In this document: positions 38,589 to 41,537 of the stretch, piece by piece
Position numbering within the stretch: position 1 is the first letter of the stretch
Layout: the number at the start of each line of letters is the position of its first letter
DNA from: Azospirillaceae bacterium
GTDB taxonomy: Bacteria > Pseudomonadota > Alphaproteobacteria > Azospirillales > Azospirillaceae
DNA length: 41,537 nucleotides
Assembly (NCBI GenBank): GCA_028281465.1
Contig: JANQJV010000402.1
Span: 1 to 41,537, forward strand
Reading direction: 5' to 3'
Notes under the pieces: generated by a model
Told to the model about the DNA's origin: nothing
Database searches by the model: none
What the model saw: the letters and a program-made list of their open reading frames with translations, nothing else
Made by a program: the position numbers and the translations under genes

Positions 38589-41130
38589 GGCTGAAATAGG
38601 CGTGTGCCAGGATGTTGGAGACATCCGGCATGGTTGCGTCCAACAGATCGAGTACCTCCCGCAAGGGTTCGGGCGCGCGCAGCAGGTCCGGTCTTTGCAA
38701 GGCCTCGCGGGCCTGCGCCACCAGAGTGCGCGCCGCCTCCATGGGACCACCGGCGGCGCGCGACGCCACCTGTGGCTCGGGCAGATGGTCGAAATGCCGA
38801 TGCAGCAAATTCAGTTGATACGCCATGCCGCGTGGATTGGCGTCGAAACGCACCAGCAGTTCCAGGACTGAAGCCCACTGCGCCGTCGTGAAATAGCGCT
38901 GTCGATAAGCCATGACGCTCTCGAATAGCTCCAAGACCAAATCCAGCACGGCCGTATCGGCATTGCGCCGCTGCAGCGCCGGGTCGGCCACCTTGAGACC
39001 GCGCAGCAGTCCGACGCCGTGCAAGGTTCGCTCCAATCGATGGCCAATGTCCAGGAACCGCCATCCGGCGCCGCGGATCATGCTCTCCTGCTCCAGCCCG
39101 GCCAACGCAGCCAGGCTGACCATCAAATCGTCCAGGCGCAGCAGCAGAGCGGCCAGGTCCGAAGGCCGGGGGGCCGATTGGCTCAACCGATCGATCTGTG
39201 CAACGACACGCCAGAGGTCGAGCGACAGACGGTCACGCACCGAGTGGGCCGCCCGATAGAGACGCAGGATATTGGCACGCAAGCTGTTCGGGTGCTGGCC
39301 GTCGAACAAGGCCGCATGTAAGGCGACGCGCACAGTCCGGTCAACGGCGCTGCCCCCGGTGGCGGCCAGATCTTGAGGAACCATGCCGAACCAGGCCATC
39401 AAGCCGAACAAATGCCGCACCTCACCCCGTGTGCCGGGTTGGTCGGGATCGTGCAAGCGACCATGAACCGCACGGAGCAGGCGCACCCACCCTTCGGTCC
39501 GCTCGGCGTATCGGCCGAACCAGAATAGTCCGTCGGCAACCCGACTGGGAAGATCGGCACCGAGCATACGTCGGCGCGTCACCGGGAGATCGACCAGGCG
39601 GGCCCGCCGGACCGGATGCAGGCGCCCAAGATCCGCCGTCGCCGTGCGTTGCCCGGTCAGAACCCAGGTGTCCTTGCTGCGTCCGCCGTGCTGCATGGAC
39701 ACCACCGGCGATTGTTCGGCCTGGGAAAGCCTCGTCAACCCCCCGGGCATGGCGAGAAAACCATCCGGGCCACGCGCCACAAACACGCGCAGAGTCATGG
39801 GCCTGGGTTCCAGCCGGTCGTTCTCCCAGGTCGGGATCGTTGATAGGGCGATCGGTTCCTGGCCCACAAAATCCCACGGCCGTCGCTCCAACCGCTCAAG
39901 CAACGACGCACGCTCGGCCGACGGTAGATCAGCCGGAAACACGGGTTCGACCGCTAAGCCACGGTTGGCCGGCTTGAGGACCAGACGATCCAGATGGGCT
40001 CGCAGATGACTGAGACCGGCGCCGTGGCCGCCCCACCACGTCGCTGCTCCCGGCAAAACAAGATCCTCCCCCAAAAGATGCCGGCACAAAGAGGGCAAGA
40101 AAGCGAGCAGTGCGGACGATTCCAGAATGCCGGTGCCCAGCGCATTGCACACCGCCACATTGCCCGACCGGGCCGCCTGGGTGAGCCCAGCAACGCCGAG
40201 CACGCTATCCGACCGCAGCTCCAGCGGATCACAGAAATCGTCGTCAAGGCGGCGCAGGATCACATCGACGGGTTCCAAACCCTGGAGCGTCTTCAGGTGG
40301 ACGCGGCAATCCCGAACCAGAAGATCGGCACCCTCGACCAGCGTCAACCCCAGGTGCCGGGCCAGGAAGGCATGCTCGAAATAGGTCTCGTTGTATGGGC
40401 CGGGAGTTAAGAGAACGGCGCGGAGGTCGTCGCCACGCGCACCGAGCCGATACAGGCCATCGCGAGCTGCCGTGAAGAACGGCACCAGCCGCACCACGTC
40501 ACAAGCACGGAAACTGTCGGGCAGGACCTGGCTTGTGACGATACGGTTCTCCAGCGCATACCCGGCGCCACTAGGGGTATTGGTTCGGTCCGACAACACC
40601 CACCAGCACCCGTCGCGCCGGCGTACCAAATCCGCGCTATACAGGAACAGCCAAGCATCACCGGCCGGGCGCAGACCATGTGCCGGGCGCAGAAAGCCGG
40701 GATCACCGTGCACCAGGCGCGGCGGCAACCGCCCAGACCGCAGCAAAGACTGTGGCCCGTACAGGTCGGCGGCCACGGCATCCAGCAGGCGGGCGCGTTG
40801 CAGTACACCGGCCTCAATGTGTCGCCATTCGTCGGCCGACAGCAGCAACGGGATCAAATCGAGCGGCCACAGGCGCTCCAGGCCGCGCTGGTCGTCGTAA
40901 ACGTTATAGGTAACGCCGTTTTGCCGGATCAGACGCAGCGCCTCATCCCAGCGCTCGTCCATCACAGCTTTGGTCAACGGTCCGGCCGAGCCGATGAAAC
41001 GCTGCCAATGCGGCCGGATATGGCCATGCCCAGCCACCATCTCGTCGTAGACGTCCAGTGGCACCGGCGATGCGTCCACACCCGGAGTCTCGGCCGGACC
41101 GGCAAGATGCTGGGGCTGCGAGTCGTCCAC
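38566..41130 (-). CDS. fused circularly permuted ATP-grasp (type 2) and alpha-E protein
   Basis: An 854-residue fusion. Residues about 1-510 are a circularly permuted ATP-grasp domain (YDEMVAGHGHIRPHWQRF, LDLIPLLLSADEWRHIEAGV, LLTPGPYNETYFEHAFLARH, NALGTGILESSALLAFLP, LVLKPANRGLAV), a predicted ATP-dependent carboxylate-amine ligase. Residues about 525-854 are an alpha-E domain (LPSRVADGLFWFGRYAERTE), an all-helical module of unknown activity. The two are often separate neighbouring genes; here they are one polypeptide. With the overlapping transglutaminase they form the core of a predicted peptide-tagging or peptide-synthesis system. The start is a GTG at 41130, so translation may be modest. 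Confidence 0.9.
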   Translation of the reverse strand: MDDSQPQHLAGPAETPGVDASPVPLDVYDEMVAGHGHIRPHWQRFIGSAGPLTKAVMDERWDEALRLIRQNGVTYNVYDDQRGLERLWPLDLIPLLLSADEWRHIEAGVLQRARLLDAVAADLYGPQSLLRSGRLPPRLVHGDPGFLRPAHGLRPAGDAWLFLYSADLVRRRDGCWWVLSDRTNTPSGAGYALENRIVTSQVLPDSFRACDVVRLVPFFTAARDGLYRLGARGDDLRAVLLTPGPYNETYFEHAFLARHLGLTLVEGADLLVRDCRVHLKTLQGLEPVDVILRRLDDDFCDPLELRSDSVLGVAGLTQAARSGNVAVCNALGTGILESSALLAFLPSLCRHLLGEDLVLPGAATWWGGHGAGLSHLRAHLDRLVLKPANRGLAVEPVFPADLPSAERASLLERLERRPWDFVGQEPIALSTIPTWENDRLEPRPMTLRVFVARGPDGFLAMPGGLTRLSQAEQSPVVSMQHGGRSKDTWVLTGQRTATADLGRLHPVRRARLVDLPVTRRRMLGADLPSRVADGLFWFGRYAERTEGWVRLLRAVHGRLHDPDQPGTRGEVRHLFGLMAWFGMVPQDLAATGGSAVDRTVRVALHAALFDGQHPNSLRANILRLYRAAHSVRDRLSLDLWRVVAQIDRLSQSAPRPSDLAALLLRLDDLMVSLAALAGLEQESMIRGAGWRFLDIGHRLERTLHGVGLLRGLKVADPALQRRNADTAVLDLVLELFESVMAYRQRYFTTAQWASVLELLVRFDANPRGMAYQLNLLHRHFDHLPEPQVASRAAGGPMEAARTLVAQAREALQRPDLLRAPEPLREVLDLLDATMPDVSNILAHAYFSHAFARSA

Positions 41131-41537
41131 GCGAGAGGCCCTGCTGGCAAGTGTCGGTGGGGCGTCGATGCGACCGGACGAAGGGCCGGTGCCACACCAC
41201 TATGCGCCAACCCTTGACGTCCAGGCCACACCTCAATGATCGCGCCTGAGGCGGATTGGACGGAACTGGACGATGGCCCGGGGAGAGTCATGGGCCGTTC
41301 TGAAAGCCCAGCACACGCGGCACACGTCCCGCGGTCACGGAGGCAAAACCAAACGGGCGCTCCGTCCGACAGCGTTTGGCGTGCTCACGGAGCCAGAGAG
41401 GGACCTGGGCCGAGTGAGGTCTCCATTCTGGTGTCGTTCATTGGACTAACAAGAAACTAAGCTTGGCGTGTCCAAATATAGTAGCAAAAGCAAACTTCGC
41501 TGCTATATATGCGCTCGGAAAACTGGACTGTTTCATC
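41131..41537. other. upstream region of the ATP-grasp operon, to the window edge
   Basis: About 400 bp without a recognisable gene. CCAAACG (41349-41355) pairs with CGTTTGG (41373-41379). The last 80 bases turn AT-rich and contain the hairpin at 41476-41508. The promoter of the minus-strand ATP-grasp/transglutaminase unit should lie here, but no clear -35/-10 pair is seen. Confidence 0.4.
41476..41508. other. AT-rich stem-loop at the right edge
   Basis: ATATAGTAGC (41476-41485) and GCTGCTATAT (41499-41508) pair over ten positions with one G-U wobble around a 13-nt loop. It stands out because the surrounding chromosome is GC-rich. It could be an operator or part of an RNA leader of a gene beyond the edge. 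Confidence 0.4.

Overview
The window is about 41.5 kb of GC-rich, densely coding bacterial chromosome. Gene content and order point to an alphaproteobacterium, most likely of the Rhodospirillales type: a nif-style Rnf complex with pyruvate:flavodoxin oxidoreductase, a bacteriophytochrome, dapD/dapE beside a HAD pyrimidine nucleotidase, and def-fmt-truA. This placement is inferred from gene families; I could not run a similarity search. No tRNA, rRNA, CRISPR array, insertion sequence or prophage gene was seen.

Left block (1-11685, + strand) is a low-potential electron module. About 1.1 kb without a recognisable gene, but rich in possible control signals, precedes rnfABCDGEH, a two-[4Fe-4S] ferredoxin, a 1192-residue NifJ-type pyruvate:ferredoxin/flavodoxin oxidoreductase and a dihydroorotate-dehydrogenase-like flavoprotein. 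Pyruvate oxidation by NifJ and NADH oxidation by the ion-gradient-driven Rnf complex would both reduce ferredoxin, classically for nitrogenase. No nif structural gene lies in the window.

Middle block (11784-23093, - strand) reads right to left as an ABC importer (binding protein, permease, ATPase), a HAD nucleotidase, dapD, dapE, a small membrane protein, a bacteriophytochrome histidine kinase and a TRAP transporter pair (dctQ, dctM) without a binding protein.

The 23452-32244 block is mixed: a Ca/Na-type antiporter, a protein with a C-terminal J-like domain, metA (with the acetyl-CoA-type Glu111), a P-loop ATPase, meaB, truA-fmt-def and a lysine-2,3-aminomutase-like radical SAM enzyme.

Right block (32451-41537) holds an OmpA-family lipid/wall-associated protein with a clear terminator, a CPA1 antiporter fused to a cyclic-nucleotide-binding domain, an EamA transporter, a small unknown protein, and on the - strand a fused circularly permuted ATP-grasp/alpha-E protein overlapping a transglutaminase. 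That last pair belongs to a predicted peptide-ligase/peptidase system whose product is unknown and is the best candidate here for undescribed biology. A REP-like hairpin family (GGA(C/G)C head plus 6-bp stem with compensatory changes) occurs three times at 1-89 and once at 37555-37576.
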